Source: Centroberyx gerrardi
Lineage: Eukaryota > Chordata > Actinopteri > Beryciformes > Berycidae
DNA: 64,000 nt
Direction: 5' to 3'
Assembly: GCF_048128805.1 (NCBI RefSeq)
Contig: NC_136017.1
Span: forward strand, 4,773,805-4,837,804
The position numbers and the translations under genes are program-made. The stretch's first letter is position 1; every line of letters begins with the position of its first letter. Below the pieces are notes generated by a model. It had not been told where the DNA came from and made no database searches. It was given only the letters and a program-made list of their open reading frames with translations. Positions 11,701-22,231 of the stretch are shown one piece after another.

Positions 11701-14700
11701 GGAGTATTTTGCTGCTGTCCAGTGAAAAGCTTGCATCTCCAAAATGACAAGAACTAAGAAAAACAGCCTTGTTTTCAGCTTGACCACCATGCATTTTTGA
11801 GTTTATCCAGTGAGGATTTTAAAGGGTTTCATGAGACCAAGGGTGGTAGAATTTAAAACATGAGAGTTAAAACATGAAAATCACCAAGATTAGAGCTACA
11901 AGGTTTTCACATGACAGCAGTGATTTTCTATATTTACTGTATTGTCAGACAACTGTGGCTTGGACCTTTAACCTCTCGATAAAAGCGTCAGTTATGTGCC
12001 TAAAATCTAAATTCTTACAGTTAATTCTGCCATCGCTGTTCTACACACACTTTCAGCACTGTGTGTAGTATGTATATGATGTAGTATGCCATATGACATG
12101 CATATGATGGGATCTTAAGCCCTTTGAGACATGCTTGTGATAAAGGGCTATGTAAATAAACTAGACTAGACTAGCACTGATCAAATCTAATCTAATCTAC
12201 ATTACATGTACAGTACATGACAAAACACCTAGGGGAGAGCGGGGTAAGTTGAGCCACCCCTTGTATGCACAGATTTAGGAAGAATAATTAATTTCTCTGA
12301 ATCTGGGATGGAGGAGCGCACATGGAGAAAAAGCTCTCCTCCATGAAAGTGAGGATTAAGTTTTGTTGTTAGAGTGTGAGAGAAGAAAAAATGTCACAGG
12401 ATGGAGATTCAGACTGTCTGCCCCTGAAACTGAACTAGTGGCAAGCTGGTAAGACACTACTGAAAGGACTGAAAAGGACAAAAATAAAGGGTTTAAGCTG
12501 TGTGAGATTTTACCCCCATATGTAAAAATACCTAATTTTTGAATGTGTCATACTTCTAAAACTATTAGCTACAGAAATTGTTTTAGTTTCCATGGGTGTC
12601 CAACCATTTATTTTGCTGTAGTAGGACAAAATGTAAAATGTGGCGCCTCTTACCCCATTCTCCCCTACACAAAGGATTAGACTATGCTGACATTCCTAAT
12701 AAGGCTATTGATTCTTGGCAGGGAAAGTGATTGAGAAATGCTTTCCCCTTCCCCAGCAACTACCCTTGAGCAAGGCACTTAACCTCCCAATCTGTTCCGG
12801 AGCCACTGGTAGAAAATGACATCTGTGCTTTGCAGTTTCCAGGTTCAAATGACCGTCAAATGTAACTGTGACAGTCTGAAGCACGGCGATGCTGGAAAGA
12901 AGATGAATAAATGAGAATATCAGTCAGTTTTCCCTGGATAAAGTTTTAAAAACAGAATACATAACAGACTAGAAACTTGCTTTTAATTGTATTAAACATT
13001 ACACAGTGTGCAAAGCTTGCTTGTGTTGTCATCATCTTCACTTCGCTTCCATTCATCTTGCCTCAATCCTTTCCATCTTTACACCCTCACAATAAATTAA
13101 TACAAACACTGACATTATCTTCTGAACTTCCGAGATGAATTCCCCAAATACTTTTCATTTTGAAAAAAAAAAAATTATGCAATCATTAGATTAGGTTAGA
13201 TTAGATTAAACTTGAATGATCCCTGTGAGGAAACTGGGTCACTGCAGCAGCAAAGAATAGGATTTAGATAAGAAGAGAGCAAACAGAGAGTTTTATAATA
13301 GAGCAAATTATTATAACAAAAGAACATGACGAGGGCAGATAAATGAATATTACATAAAGCGTCTTTGTTGCCGGATTTACAGGTTGATCAGATGTTTGCA
13401 GTTTACAGATCTACAATTTATCGCTTCTATGCAGGGTGTGATCAGTTTTCTTTATATCATGGATGAGAGAATATCAACAGTTTGTGTGGTTTGGGGCACT
13501 AATGCTGCGATCTGTCCCGGTCCAGGTCAGAAAATGAAGTGATGGATCTGAGCAGTCCGGTGAGGAAAGTCCCCGTGAAGATCGTCCACGCTGAGAGCAG
13601 CTCGGAGCGGGAGGGCCGGGCCTACCTGGCTCAAAACAACGAGGCGTGCGGCTTCTTCGAGCCGCCCGGGCCTCCCCAGATCTCCGCCCTCGGCTCCCCG
13701 GAGCACCACTCCTCCTCCCTGTTCAGCGCCTACACGCGCCAGGGGACGCAGCGGGTCAGGGCCCAGCACGAGGCCCCGGCCCCGGACCCGGGTCGGGCCT
13801 CGCCGACCGTCCAGCGGGGAGTCGAGGGAACCGGCGCCAACACCCGGCGCTCGGAGGAGGACGCCAAGAGAGAGGAGCTGGCCAGGGACATCATGGGTAA
13901 AGACAAGTCCCTGGCTGACATCCTGGACCAGAGCGGCAGGAAGACCACGATGGACCTGATGGAGGGACTCTTCCCCCAGGAGGAGCAGATCCTGGAGGGG
14001 GCCCACCAGCGCAGGAAGGCCTCCGCCGGCTCCAGGCAGCCCGCCTCATCGCCCAGGAGTACGGATGAAAGGTGGGAATTATTATTTCGGGCCAAAAACG
14101 ATTCATTATCGATTAATCTATCAATTATTTTTCCGATTAATCGATCATTTAGTCTATAAAATGTTACAAGAACCCAAAGTGATTCTTAAAATTGCTTACT
14201 TTGTCCGACCAGCAGCCAAAAAACCCCAAACTATTCATTTTATAATGATATGAAATAGCGAAAAGCAGCAAATCTTAGCCTTTGTGAAGCTGTAACCAGC
14301 AAATGTTTGGTATATTTACTAGATAAATGACTCAAACGATGAATTGATTCTCAAAACTATAACCGATCAAAATTTACAAATCAACAGATCTCCCATGGTA
14401 ATATGAATGGCATCTGTCCCTGACCTCTGACCTCCCTGTCTAGGCGCAGAAACAAAAAGAGAATCAAATTAATCAAATTATTACCGGGGCTGGTTCATCC
14501 CACAAGTCAGCATCCACTTTCACTATTTTAGAAGACAAATCAAATTTTTAGAACATAATAGGATCTGCAAATGATGTTATATTATCTGACAAAGTGGCTG
14601 CGCAGATAAAATTACTTTCCCACCCAGCTCTTCCTCCCTTCCTTTGAGGTGTTTTTAGTTTTGATCTTTACATCGTTCTAGCTTTGGTTTGTAAAATTGA

Positions 14701-15736
14701 TCATTAAACTGAGACCTCCTCTGTTTTACCAGCCTGTTATTCTGTTATTCAGTGAGTGAGTGCATTGAAGGTTTGATGTTGGTTGGCAGTCAGGTCTGTT
14801 CAGCCTTTACCCAGCCTGCACTCTGGTGGTCAAACGTTGCATCACATTTGTCTCTTCCAGTAAAAACTCTGAGGAAGTCGACCTGCTTCCTCGCTCTCTA
14901 ATTTGTCTCGACTTATTTCCGAGGCAGGAAACATTTTAACCCACCGACCACAGAGGCTGATGGACCTCAAAATACACCAGCCACTATTACACTATTTAAA
15001 TCAGTCAAATCAGATTTTAAGAATAGAAAATAATCTCCTGACTATGGTTTAGTTGTTGTGTGTAAACTCCCACCCTTCTTTTCTCCCATAGAGAAATTGC
15101 AATAGCGATGACGATCATAACAAATGCTCTTATTGACATTTGCCAAACAATTTCAAAATGGATGATGTCAGATCGGTTAGTCTACAATCATAAAGAGACA
15201 TGCTTTACCCGATCTTGCTCTGTTTATTGGTCCGTCTGTGCATTGGAATTGAGAAGACGCTTGTTATAAAATGGTTTTAAGGCTCCATAAAGATTGTGAG
15301 GAGGACTTTTGGACATCTTGGATGAGTCATATTAACCCAGGATCCCCATAAAATAGAGAAAAGCGTGAAAAGTTCATATTTTATGTAGTTGCCTAGTTTA
15401 CAGTCATATTGACAAGTTGACAAGTCTGAAATACCATGTTCGAGTTACAAATTTTGGCCTTTAATTATAGCGACCCTATCAGGCCAATTAGTGTTGTTTT
15501 TAAATGTCAGAACACAGTGCCATCCATCCACTTTGGTCAAAATTGTACCAGTGGTGTTTGAGATATTATATTTGAGTTGAAAAAAACCCCATTAGGCCAA
15601 TCAGTGTATTATTTTAAAAGCTGGAACACAGTGCGAAGATGCATCATCCCTCCAAGTTTCTTTAAAATCAGACTCGTTGCGTCTGGAAAAAGTTGAAATA
15701 GGAAAATGTGTAGAAACCTCTGTTCATCTGGGTGTG

Positions 15737-15776
<40 letters not shown>

Positions 15777-16267
15777 AGGAGGGAGGAGGAGGGTGTGTGT
15801 GCGGCAGCCTCCCTGGTTCCCAGCTCCTCCTACTACAACACGTCGGCTCCCAAAGCCGAGCTCCTCATCAAGATGAAGGACATGCAGGAGCAGCTGGAGG
15901 AGCAGGACTCCGAGGACGAGCTGGACGTGGATCTGGCCAGCAAGAAGGTAAAACTCTCATGGACTGGATACAGGTCTGGTCATCACAGTTGTGTTAGAGC
16001 AGTAAAACAGACTTTTATGTATATGAAAATGTAGATTATGAGGCCATCAGTTAACCAAACAATGTGAACCAAGGCACATTCAACTTTACAAGAGACCCAT
16101 TTTACACCAGAAAAAGATGAAGTTTATTTTCAATAATTAATCATTAACAAAATTATTTTTTCACATCTATTATGTAATTTACCATTATAACGCTTGGGAC
16201 CAAATCACTAATCTATGAAAAACAAAACATGTACCTCAACAAAGTCCCTGTTTTTCTATGTTGAGCC

Positions 16268-16328
<61 letters not shown>

Positions 16329-18418
16329 CTGTTGTTGAGTCCTGCACACTTCAATAGAATACAAAAAAAGCTTTATAGTCGTCTGCAAGTGTAAATTTGC
16401 TTTGAACACTTTAGGTGCAGAGGCAGAAGTTTCTTTCCATGTCTTTAGGTACGTAGTTGTTTGTTTGTTCTTCTCATTTGTTAATTAATTTACTTCTTCT
16501 CTCCCCTCCCTCCTCCCTCCTCCTCTGCAGCAAGAGCTGATCTCCAGCCTGGCGAGGAAGCTGGAGGTGCTGCGGGAGGCTCGGCAGAGTCTGCAGGAGG
16601 ACGTGGAGGACAACGAGGCTCTGGGCCGCGAGGTGGAGGCCACGGTGCAGCGCCTCTGCCAGCCCAACCAGCTCGACAAGTTCCGCATGTTCGTGGGCGA
16701 CCTGGACAAAGTGGTGAGCCTGCTGCTGTCGCTGTCGGGGCGGCTGGCCCGGGTGGAGAACGCCCTCAACAGCCTGGAGGACGAAGCCCCGCCCGAGGAG
16801 AAGGTAAGGGAGGAGAGCGACGGGAGGGAGGAGAGCGACGGGAGGGAGGAGAGGGACGGGAGGGAGGAGAGGGAGGAGAGCGACGGGAGGGAGGAGAGGG
16901 ACGGGAGGGAGGAGAGGGACGGGAGGGAGGAGAGGGACGGGAGGGAGGAGAGCGACGGGAGGGAGGAGAGGGACGGGAGGGAGGAGAGCGACGGGAGGGA
17001 GGAGAGCGACGGGAGGGAGGAGAGGGACGGGAGGGAGGAGAGCGACGGGAGGGAGGAGAGGGACGGGAGGGAGGAGAGCGACGGGAGGGAGGAGAGCGAC
17101 GGGAGGGAGGAGAGGGACGGGAGGGAGGAGAGCGACGGGAGGGAGGAGAGCGACGGGAGGGAGGAGAGCGACGGGAGGGAGGAGAGGGACGGGAGGGAGG
17201 AGAGGGAGGAGAGCGACGGGAGGGAGGAGAGGGACGGGAGGGAGGAGAGCGACGGGAGGGAGGAGAGGGACGGGAGGGAGGAGAGGGACGGGAGGGAGGA
17301 GAGCGACGGGAGGGAGGAGAGCGACGGGAGGGAGGAGAGGGACGGGAGGGAGGAGAGCGACGGGAGGAGAGCGACGGGAGGGAGGAGAGGGACGGGAGGG
17401 AGGAGAACGACGGGAGGGAGGCGCTTTTTGTGGCCGTCATGTGAGAAGTTTTCAGAAGTTAAAGATTACTTTGTACTTGAAAGGTAATGGGGGCCACAGG
17501 GGGTCGCAGGCAGGGCCCGTAGAAAAATATAACTACGCACCAGATGGATGTTTTGATACACACAACTCAGCTATGATCAACCACCTTAAAGAAACGTTAG
17601 CGGAGCAAGTACTTTGTCACTTTTAAATGTAACTATTTACATTGCAAAGGTATTCTTTATTACAAGTATCTTGTTAGAGTACTAGATACCTACGCCACTT
17701 CAAAAACGTGGGTTTGTGTTTTTTCAATTACTGGCATCTCTGCACAATATGCCATCGGATTTTCACTTTGTTTTTATACTTTTTTTCAAAATTTGCACCA
17801 ACAAAAAATAAAACGATATGAAAGATAAAAGTAACAACATTCTAATTGCACCATCTAATGCCATTAATATGTGAAACAAGTTGTGAGATACATTCTGGTA
17901 TATTTCTGTAAAGTGACCCAATTGTAAAATTCCCTGACTTCCCCAGAGAATTTATCAAATTCCCTGCTCCTCTCTAAATTTCATGATATTTCATGAGTGT
18001 TTGTTGTTGTTGAGAACAATCTTCAGCTATAGAGTGATATGGCCTAATTGAATCATACTGACCTACGACTATCATGTTGAATTCATGCCATTCATACCAT
18101 CTCTCCCCTTCCTCCCTCCCTCCATCTCTCCCCTCCCTCCATCAGCGCACCCTGACGGAGAAGCGCAAGCTGCTGATGCGGCAGCACGAGGACGCCAAGG
18201 AGCTGAAGGAGAACCTGGACCGGCGGGAGCGCCTGGTCTCCGGCATCATGGAGGCGCACCTCGACGCCGGGAGCCTGGACGACTACCGGCACTTCGTCAA
18301 GATGAAGTCGGCCCTCATCATCGAGCAGCGCAAGCTGGAGGACAAGATCAAGCTGGGCGAGGAGCAGCTGAAGTGCCTGGTGGATAGTCTGCCGCTGGAG
18401 CAGAGGGCGCTTTTCTGA
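2616..18418 (+). CDS. shroom2: Shroom2, PDZ exons off-window
   Basis: Shroom2 is a cytoskeletal scaffold that binds F-actin through ASD1 and recruits Rho kinase through the C-terminal ASD2 coiled coil, driving apical constriction and junction or endothelial contractility. Coding exons seen, all with GT-AG borders and matching phases: alternative first exon 2616-2710, then 3973-4095, 4349-6725, 7044-7126, 10242-10877, 13526-14071, 15779-15947, 16531-16803 and 18146-18418 (stop TGA). From the alternative start the product is 1,524 aa. From 3973 onward 4,480 nt are coding. Recognition rests on stretches I recall as near-identical in vertebrate SHROOM2: [67 protein letters not shown] and DKFRMF(V/I)GDLDKVV. 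The usual N-terminal PDZ domain is not in the window and must lie upstream. Paralogue status (2a or 2b) cannot be judged. The gene and family call is firm. Confidence 0.93.
2711..3972. other. shroom2 intron with short tandem repeats
   Basis: The 12-13 bp unit tgttagtgtttgg is repeated about four times at about 2750-2800. A (GATT/GATC)n patch lies at about 3237-3270. The rest has no recognisable content. Confidence 0.5.
3973..4095 (+). CDS. shroom2: shroom2 exon following the PDZ region
   Basis: This 123-nt exon carries the RPHSWHSSK motif that directly follows the PDZ domain in Shroom proteins. The acceptor is ctcgacAG and the donor AG|gtgaga. It begins with the last base of a split codon and ends after two bases of an Arg codon. 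It therefore accepts either a PDZ exon from outside the window or the exon ending at 2710. Confidence 0.88.
4349..6725 (+). CDS. shroom2: shroom2 large central exon with ASD1
   Basis: This 2,377-nt exon holds 792 full codons and is rich in Ser, Pro and Gln. It carries a poly-Pro run followed by [10 protein letters not shown] (about 4815-4862). The ASD1 actin-binding region lies at about 5930-6260: [29 protein letters not shown] and RIGGRKRF. Near the end are [11 protein letters not shown] and [11 protein letters not shown] single very large exon is typical of Shroom genes. An antisense open frame of 314 codons (4413-5357) is a composition shadow. Confidence 0.92.
7044..7126 (+). CDS. shroom2: shroom2 small linker exon
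   Basis: This 83-nt exon is flanked by a pyrimidine tract plus CAG and by the donor AG|gtgaga. It encodes [20 protein letters not shown] and continues in phase from the large exon into the one at 10242. It is too short to be found as a free reading frame. I assign it from splice signals, phase and protein-like content. Confidence 0.75.
7535..7720 (+). repeat. tRNA-derived SINE remnant
   Basis: A degenerate A box (gaggttaaagagtttgtcc), a B box (ggtttgatccctgc), the SINE body and the tail gtcagctaaatgcct are present in order inside the shroom2 intron. Isolated tail-only copies appear at about 11275-11335 and 49975-50022, and a body-only copy at about 12755-12800. Confidence 0.55.
9600..9790 (+). 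mobile_element. Short LINE-like coding remnant
   Basis: The frame reads [19 protein letters not shown], resembling the 'LLPSGRRYR..KC..NR' tail that I recall from fish LINE reverse-transcriptase proteins. The fragment is about 60 codons in a shroom2 intron, with no other LINE part nearby. This is a weak assignment. Confidence 0.3.
10242..10877 (+). CDS. shroom2: shroom2 proline-rich exon
   Basis: The 636-nt exon begins with one base completing an Arg codon and ends with two bases of the next. It is very GC-rich and Pro/Ser-rich in its first two thirds, a composition that also creates long antisense open frames. Toward the end it carries [17 protein letters not shown], corresponding to the [16 protein letters not shown] region of human SHROOM2. 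Confidence 0.9.
12232..12665. mobile_element. MITE with ~27-bp terminal inverted repeats
   Basis: The left end ggggagagcggggtaagttg and the reverse complement of the right end (ggggagaatggggtaagagg) match over about 25 bp. Both ends are flanked by TA, suggesting a TA target. At 434 bp with no coding capacity it is a non-autonomous DNA transposon. The superfamily is not assigned. Confidence 0.7.
13526..14071 (+). CDS. shroom2: shroom2 exon before ASD2
   Basis: The 546-nt exon encodes [26 protein letters not shown] and [19 protein letters not shown], all conserved in SHROOM2 between the proline-rich region and ASD2. It ends RSTDE plus AG at the donor gtggga (14072). A dispersed teleost repeat begins almost immediately in the intron. 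Confidence 0.92.
14080..14400. repeat. Dispersed teleost repeat (CGATTAATCG type)
   Basis: It contains 'attatcgattaatc' and 'ccgattaatcgatca', then a tail with 'gctgtaaccagcaaatgttt' and 'aaatgactcaaacgatgaat'. This resembles a common teleost non-autonomous element. It starts within about 10 bp of the donor of the exon ending at 14071. Confidence 0.5.
15440..15680. repeat. Dispersed repeat family (AGCGCC type), copy 2
   Basis: The phrase 'aggccaat' appears twice with similar surroundings about 120 bp apart, so the unit seems internally duplicated. It lies in the shroom2 intron just before the TG array. Confidence 0.5.
15741..15776 (+). repeat. (TG)n array forming a splice acceptor
   Basis: About 17 TG units end in tgtgtCAG, the acceptor of the exon at 15779. 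There is no C/T-rich tract between the array and the AG. Confidence 0.95.
15779..15947 (+). CDS. shroom2: shroom2 exon entering ASD2
   Basis: The 169-nt exon encodes a short acidic lead, then [20 protein letters not shown] and the acidic [14 protein letters not shown], which opens the ASD2 coiled-coil segment. The acceptor is unusual: the (TG)n array at 15741-15776 runs into CAG with no conventional pyrimidine tract. The donor is AAG|gtaaaa. Confidence 0.92.
16268..16326 (+). repeat. (AAT)n microsatellite
   Basis: About 20 nearly perfect AAT units in the shroom2 intron, 200 bp upstream of the ASD2 exon. Confidence 0.97.
16531..16803 (+). CDS. shroom2: shroom2 ASD2 exon A
   Basis: This exon of 91 codons encodes the first half of ASD2, the coiled coil that binds Rho kinase. 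It includes [35 protein letters not shown] and [19 protein letters not shown]. The donor is GAGAAG|gtaagg. The frame stays open into the intron because the following minisatellite has an 18-bp period. Continuation to 18146 restores the conserved ASD2 sequence, so splicing at 16804 is the normal product. Confidence 0.94.
16804..17424 (+). repeat. G-rich 18-bp minisatellite in shroom2 intron
   Basis: The unit agNgacgggagggaggag (N is c or g) is repeated about 34 times, with a few 12-bp variants and decay at the 3' edge. The array begins right at the donor of the ASD2 exon. Apart from the C in gaC (and agC) the + strand is all purine, with GGG runs in every unit. The 18-bp period keeps the sense frame (repeating [12 protein letters not shown]) and one antisense frame (PSRPSP) open throughout. 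Confidence 0.97.
18146..18418 (+). CDS. shroom2: shroom2 terminal ASD2 exon
   Basis: The last 90 codons and stop complete ASD2: [58 protein letters not shown]. This is the invariant C-terminal part of Shroom proteins. The end EQRALF corresponds to QPERGK in the human protein. Confidence 0.95.
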   Translation, partial: RTLTEKRKLLMRQHEDAKELKENLDRRERLVSGIMEAHLDAGSLDDYRHFVKMKSALIIEQRKLEDKIKLGEEQLKCLVDSLPLEQRALF

Positions 18419-19046
18419 CTCGGTGGGAATGTGGTTTTCCATGAGAGCTACTGGAGCGTCGGACTAGATCGAGTACCAGGCCGCTGGAGGACTACATTTT
18501 TATATTAAAGGTGCTACGCGTGGCATTTTTAAACATCAATGCATCATTGTTAAATTAATTGTGATACCTTGGTATAATTACCGTTAACAAATGAGACCAT
18601 AGTGGAGCTGATTGGTCGCTTCTATCTCACACCAGTAGTCTTGTTAGGTCTAGTGTTTCTCCACATTAAGACTACATTTCCCATAAGCCCCGTTACAATG
18701 GAAAATGCAGAGTAGAGGCCACTAGAGGCTGACAGGCTTCTCACTCATGGTTTCTTTTGTTTACAGTACTTAATACTAATGTCTCAAAATCAATGTGGTA
18801 ATGATTTATTGATGTTAAACTTCTACACATAGCACCTTTAATATTAATCGTGATATTTTATTGATCCCTGTATGGACATTGTCTCGTCACAATCAGCTAC
18901 ACTACAGCGCCCCCCCTAGAGAAGAAGGGGAAAGTGAAGCAGAGCATGGATTTGAAACACTACAATATAAACAAATCATTATAAATAGATATATTATATA
19001 TGCAAACCAAATGATCATGTTACTTGTGATAAGCGTTAAAAATAAA
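18419..19046 (+). other. shroom2: shroom2 3'UTR with poly(A) signal at 19041
   Basis: After the stop codon, about 620 bp lead to the first AATAAA (19041-19046). A TTAA-flanked MITE (18509-18837) occupies about half of this stretch. The true transcript end may lie further downstream. Confidence 0.5.
18509..18837. mobile_element. TTAA-flanked MITE in shroom2 3'UTR
   Basis: TTAA lies at 18505-18508 and again at 18838-18841. The ends AGGTGCTA and TAGCACCT are inverted copies, and similarity extends about 37 bp inward ('aaacatcaatgcatcatt' against 'taacatcaataaatcatt'). TTAA targeting is known for piggyBac and Kolobok-type elements. The 329-bp copy is non-coding. Confidence 0.75.
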
Positions 19047-19592
19047 ACACTTATCAGATGTGCCATGATCGCATCCATTTTTAGTCATCTCTTAATATTC
19101 TAGTGTTTCCAATCTCCCTTTAATATCTTTGATACTGGAATGCTTTACACTCTGCTATGTGGCTGGGTGTGTGCTTAATTATCATGCGTGTTTTAAAGTA
19201 ATATTTTCTAGTAATTTATTGTAGCCTTTTTGAATACTTATATATGCAGAAGGGGGGAATGTTTTCCCCGTAATTTAATTTCACTCATGACATACTTGTT
19301 TTTGTTTTCCAATGAAATGAAGAGTTTGATTCCAAAGTGCTACATATCTGTTTTTAGGAAGAAATGTTACCTGAAGTTCGTCATTCATTATGTCCAAAAT
19401 ATAGAAGATCCAGTCTCTTAAAGGTGTTATCAAATTGTCAATCAAGTTTTTAAGTTTCTTTAAGTTAAGTTCCTTTACAAAGTACCATATTTTCCCTTAC
19501 ATTTGTGTGGGTCTACTATTTTGTAAGAGTAGGTGTCATTTTTTCAGATGGTGGATATCTCATTTTGGAACGAAACTCTTCAGATTATGCTA

Positions 19593-19594
<2 letters not shown>

Positions 19595-19632
<38 letters not shown>
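19595..19632. repeat. (TA)n microsatellite
   Basis: About 18 AT units in the spacer between shroom2 and the claudin gene. Confidence 0.95.
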
Positions 19633-19639
<7 letters not shown>

Positions 19640-20097
19640 GGCCTCATGAGTTGATATGATTCTGATAACTGGAATTTATTCCCGTGACGACAATGCTGAT
19701 TTGTTCCAGCAGTAATATTGTTCTATTTCTTTTTCACGCCATAAGATAATACACTGCTAATGTTACAACTACAGTCACAACTTCGTGCTTTTCTTACCTG
19801 TAATCACACAGATTTTCATTTATGCTTTGGGCTTTTAGCTGAAGCTCCTATCCAGAGCGACCAAGAAAGGACACAAGGATCAAACATGTGAACTTCTTGT
19901 TACGGGACGGTCTCTCTCGCCGCTAGGCATGATTTCCCGAATGATGTTCCTTTTCTACTTTGATCCGAGTAAAAGGACTGAAGTGTGGTTGGTGTTTTCT
20001 ATCGTACCCAACAAAGTTAATTGAAATTGCGATCATAAAGTTAGCACTTTACTCTCTGGTTTCTCTCTTTCTCTCTCTCCCCCTCTCTCTCTCTCAG

Positions 20098-20245
20098 TAT
20101 ATCTCTGAAGATGTGCCTACTGTAGCCTCCCACCACTGTGATCTTCATGGACTGGTGCGGTGTGTGTGCCGACACAGCCCACACTTCATGTATGCAGTGC
20201 ACTCTCTCATCAACCTGAAAGCAATAAATGATTAAGCTGAGAGGT
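20098..20245 (+). other. Candidate terminal exon of unknown transcript
   Basis: A strong (CT)n tract ending in CAG precedes 20098. About 125 bp later AATAAA occurs at 20223-20228. The stretch between is less AT-rich than its surroundings. No protein family is recognised. It may be the 3' exon of a non-coding RNA or of an extended shroom2 transcript, or simple coincidence. Confidence 0.25.
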
Positions 20246-21130
20246 CACGTCTTTGTTCTTCATATTGTAAAATCAATCAAAATCAATAGTGCTTTCTTTT
20301 ATTTTAAATGGAGAGTGGACAGTCCAATCCCCTTACTGCCCTACAAAGAAAAAGTAGTAAAACTGAGAAAAATGATTCATGTATCCCAGAGTTCCCCTAA
20401 CACTGAATAGGTGATGAGTCTGGGTTTCAGTGGAGAGTTTTAGTGTCCCATAATGGTCTAAATGCTGTTTTAGAGGCTTTTCAACTCTGACAAGAATAAA
20501 ATTTGGGGGCGAAACACTGAATACGTGTAATTTTTTGGCATGAAAATGGTCAAATTTCCACAAAATATTGCTCTGTTCTCTGATCTGTATCGGCTTTCAA
20601 CAACCCATATCGGCGTAACCCGAGTCACGACCTTAGAAACACCCGAAAGTAGTTACTGCTCTTTGCTTTGGCAGGGCAGAGCTGGAAACCCGAGAGGGAA
20701 ATGGAGCAGGTTTTTAGTCCCAGGGGAGAAGGATCTGGTTGGATCTGATCCCAGGCCAGCAGGGGAACTGTAGCCTACTCTTCATTCCCTTGAGAGTAAG
20801 ACTAATGGAAAAATGTGTCACCAAGTTTGTGTGAAAGTCAAGGCTCGAGTTTATTTAATTACAAAGGAATCAACTCGAAGCATACATTTCAACTATATTA
20901 TTTTGATAATTATATATATATCGTATCCATGTGACGCACTCTAGGTCCCCATGATATGAAAGTAATTTTTTGTTACTTCCGCCCCTCATAATAATCTTGC
21001 ATTTGCCTACTACACACACCTAATCCTGGACAAAGTATCAAACACATGGATGACGTTTCTCATCTATTGCTCAATAAGACGAGTGACAAAGCAAACAACG
21101 CCCCACGCATTTACAACCCCATGCTGTGAG

Positions 21131-22231
21131 TTTTTCCATTGCACTGTGCAGGACCTACTGTGGGTGCGGTACAGTATCAGTATGCTTTGGTTTTCCATTG
21201 GAGTACTGAACAGTGCTGCGTATTTTCGACCCGTTTGTGGAGGAGAGGAATGTCAGGCTGATATCCGTGCCAGAACCATTTAGAAATGGCACATTTCTAG
21301 CATACCTGTACCTATACACTTTAATCCCAAGTGCCTCACAGTACCATGACTGCACACATTTAGTACGGTTAGCCGGGCTGGAAACAGTTCCAAAATATCC
21401 TACTCAAGTAGAAGTGCTGTTATGCTGAAACTTTACTGAAGTATAAGTAAAATTAGAGGTGTAAAAATCTGCTTTAGTAAGAGTAGAAAGGATCTCATTC
21501 AAAATGTACTAAGAGCAAAAGATGGATTACTTAAAAAAAGCAGACATTATTAGGCTATATGAGCTTTCTCATGCAAGTTCAATATGTGAAATTGCACATG
21601 CTGTTATAGACAACTGTGTAAAAGCTGTGTAAAAAAAAAAAAGATTCTGAAATTCTTGTCATTATTCAGTTTCTCAATTATTCAGTGATTAATGATTAAT
21701 AATAGTTCAATGATTAAACAACTGAAAAAGCCCTTCTCTATTATTAAATATCATTGCTACATTCCGGTTTATTTTGCTAGGCTATTAGCTATCAAACTAG
21801 CATGACCACAACCAAGCTAACACAAACTGATAAAACTGTAGCTGGATGGATGGCTTTTTTAGCTAATGTTAATAAGCTATCATGGATAAAAATAAATTCT
21901 AGCTTTTAACATTATATTTAGTTAACTTAGTGTTTCCTCCACATGCTAGCACAGGTTTGATACAGATGCAGCTCATAATTAGCCTACACCAGTTTAAGTA
22001 AATGCAATTTAAAATGTGGTGAAGCACAATACTTCATATACAAGTAAAAGTAAAATTACTGACTTAAGAAAGCAAGTACACAAAAAGGTTATTCAATTAC
22101 AGTAACAAGAGTAAATGCAATTTGTCACTTCCAAAAACTTGGTTGAAAGTTTTGTGCACAAACTGTGGAAACCTCATGGAAAAACATACCTTACAGTATT
22201 GGTACGGCATGGTACACCAGTGCAGTAGAAA
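21131..22231. mobile_element. Nested elements: TIR element split by another repeat
   Basis: The outer ends ttttccattgcactgtgcag and, reversed, ttttctactgcactggtgta form terminal inverted repeats. The middle (about 21385-22125) is a different dispersed repeat, with 'ctactcaagtagaagtgct' at one edge and 'caattacagtaacaagagta' at the other. It is of the same kind as the fragment at about 28230-28395. The outer element is therefore older than the inner insertion. Confidence 0.5.

Noticed and set aside
16806-17420. Regular repeat array considered as CRISPR-like
   Set aside because: The units are contiguous with no unique spacers, and the genome is vertebrate.
16766-17440. 224-codon minus-strand frame of PSRPSPPS repeats
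   Set aside because: It is a by-product of the 18-bp minisatellite, whose period is a multiple of three.
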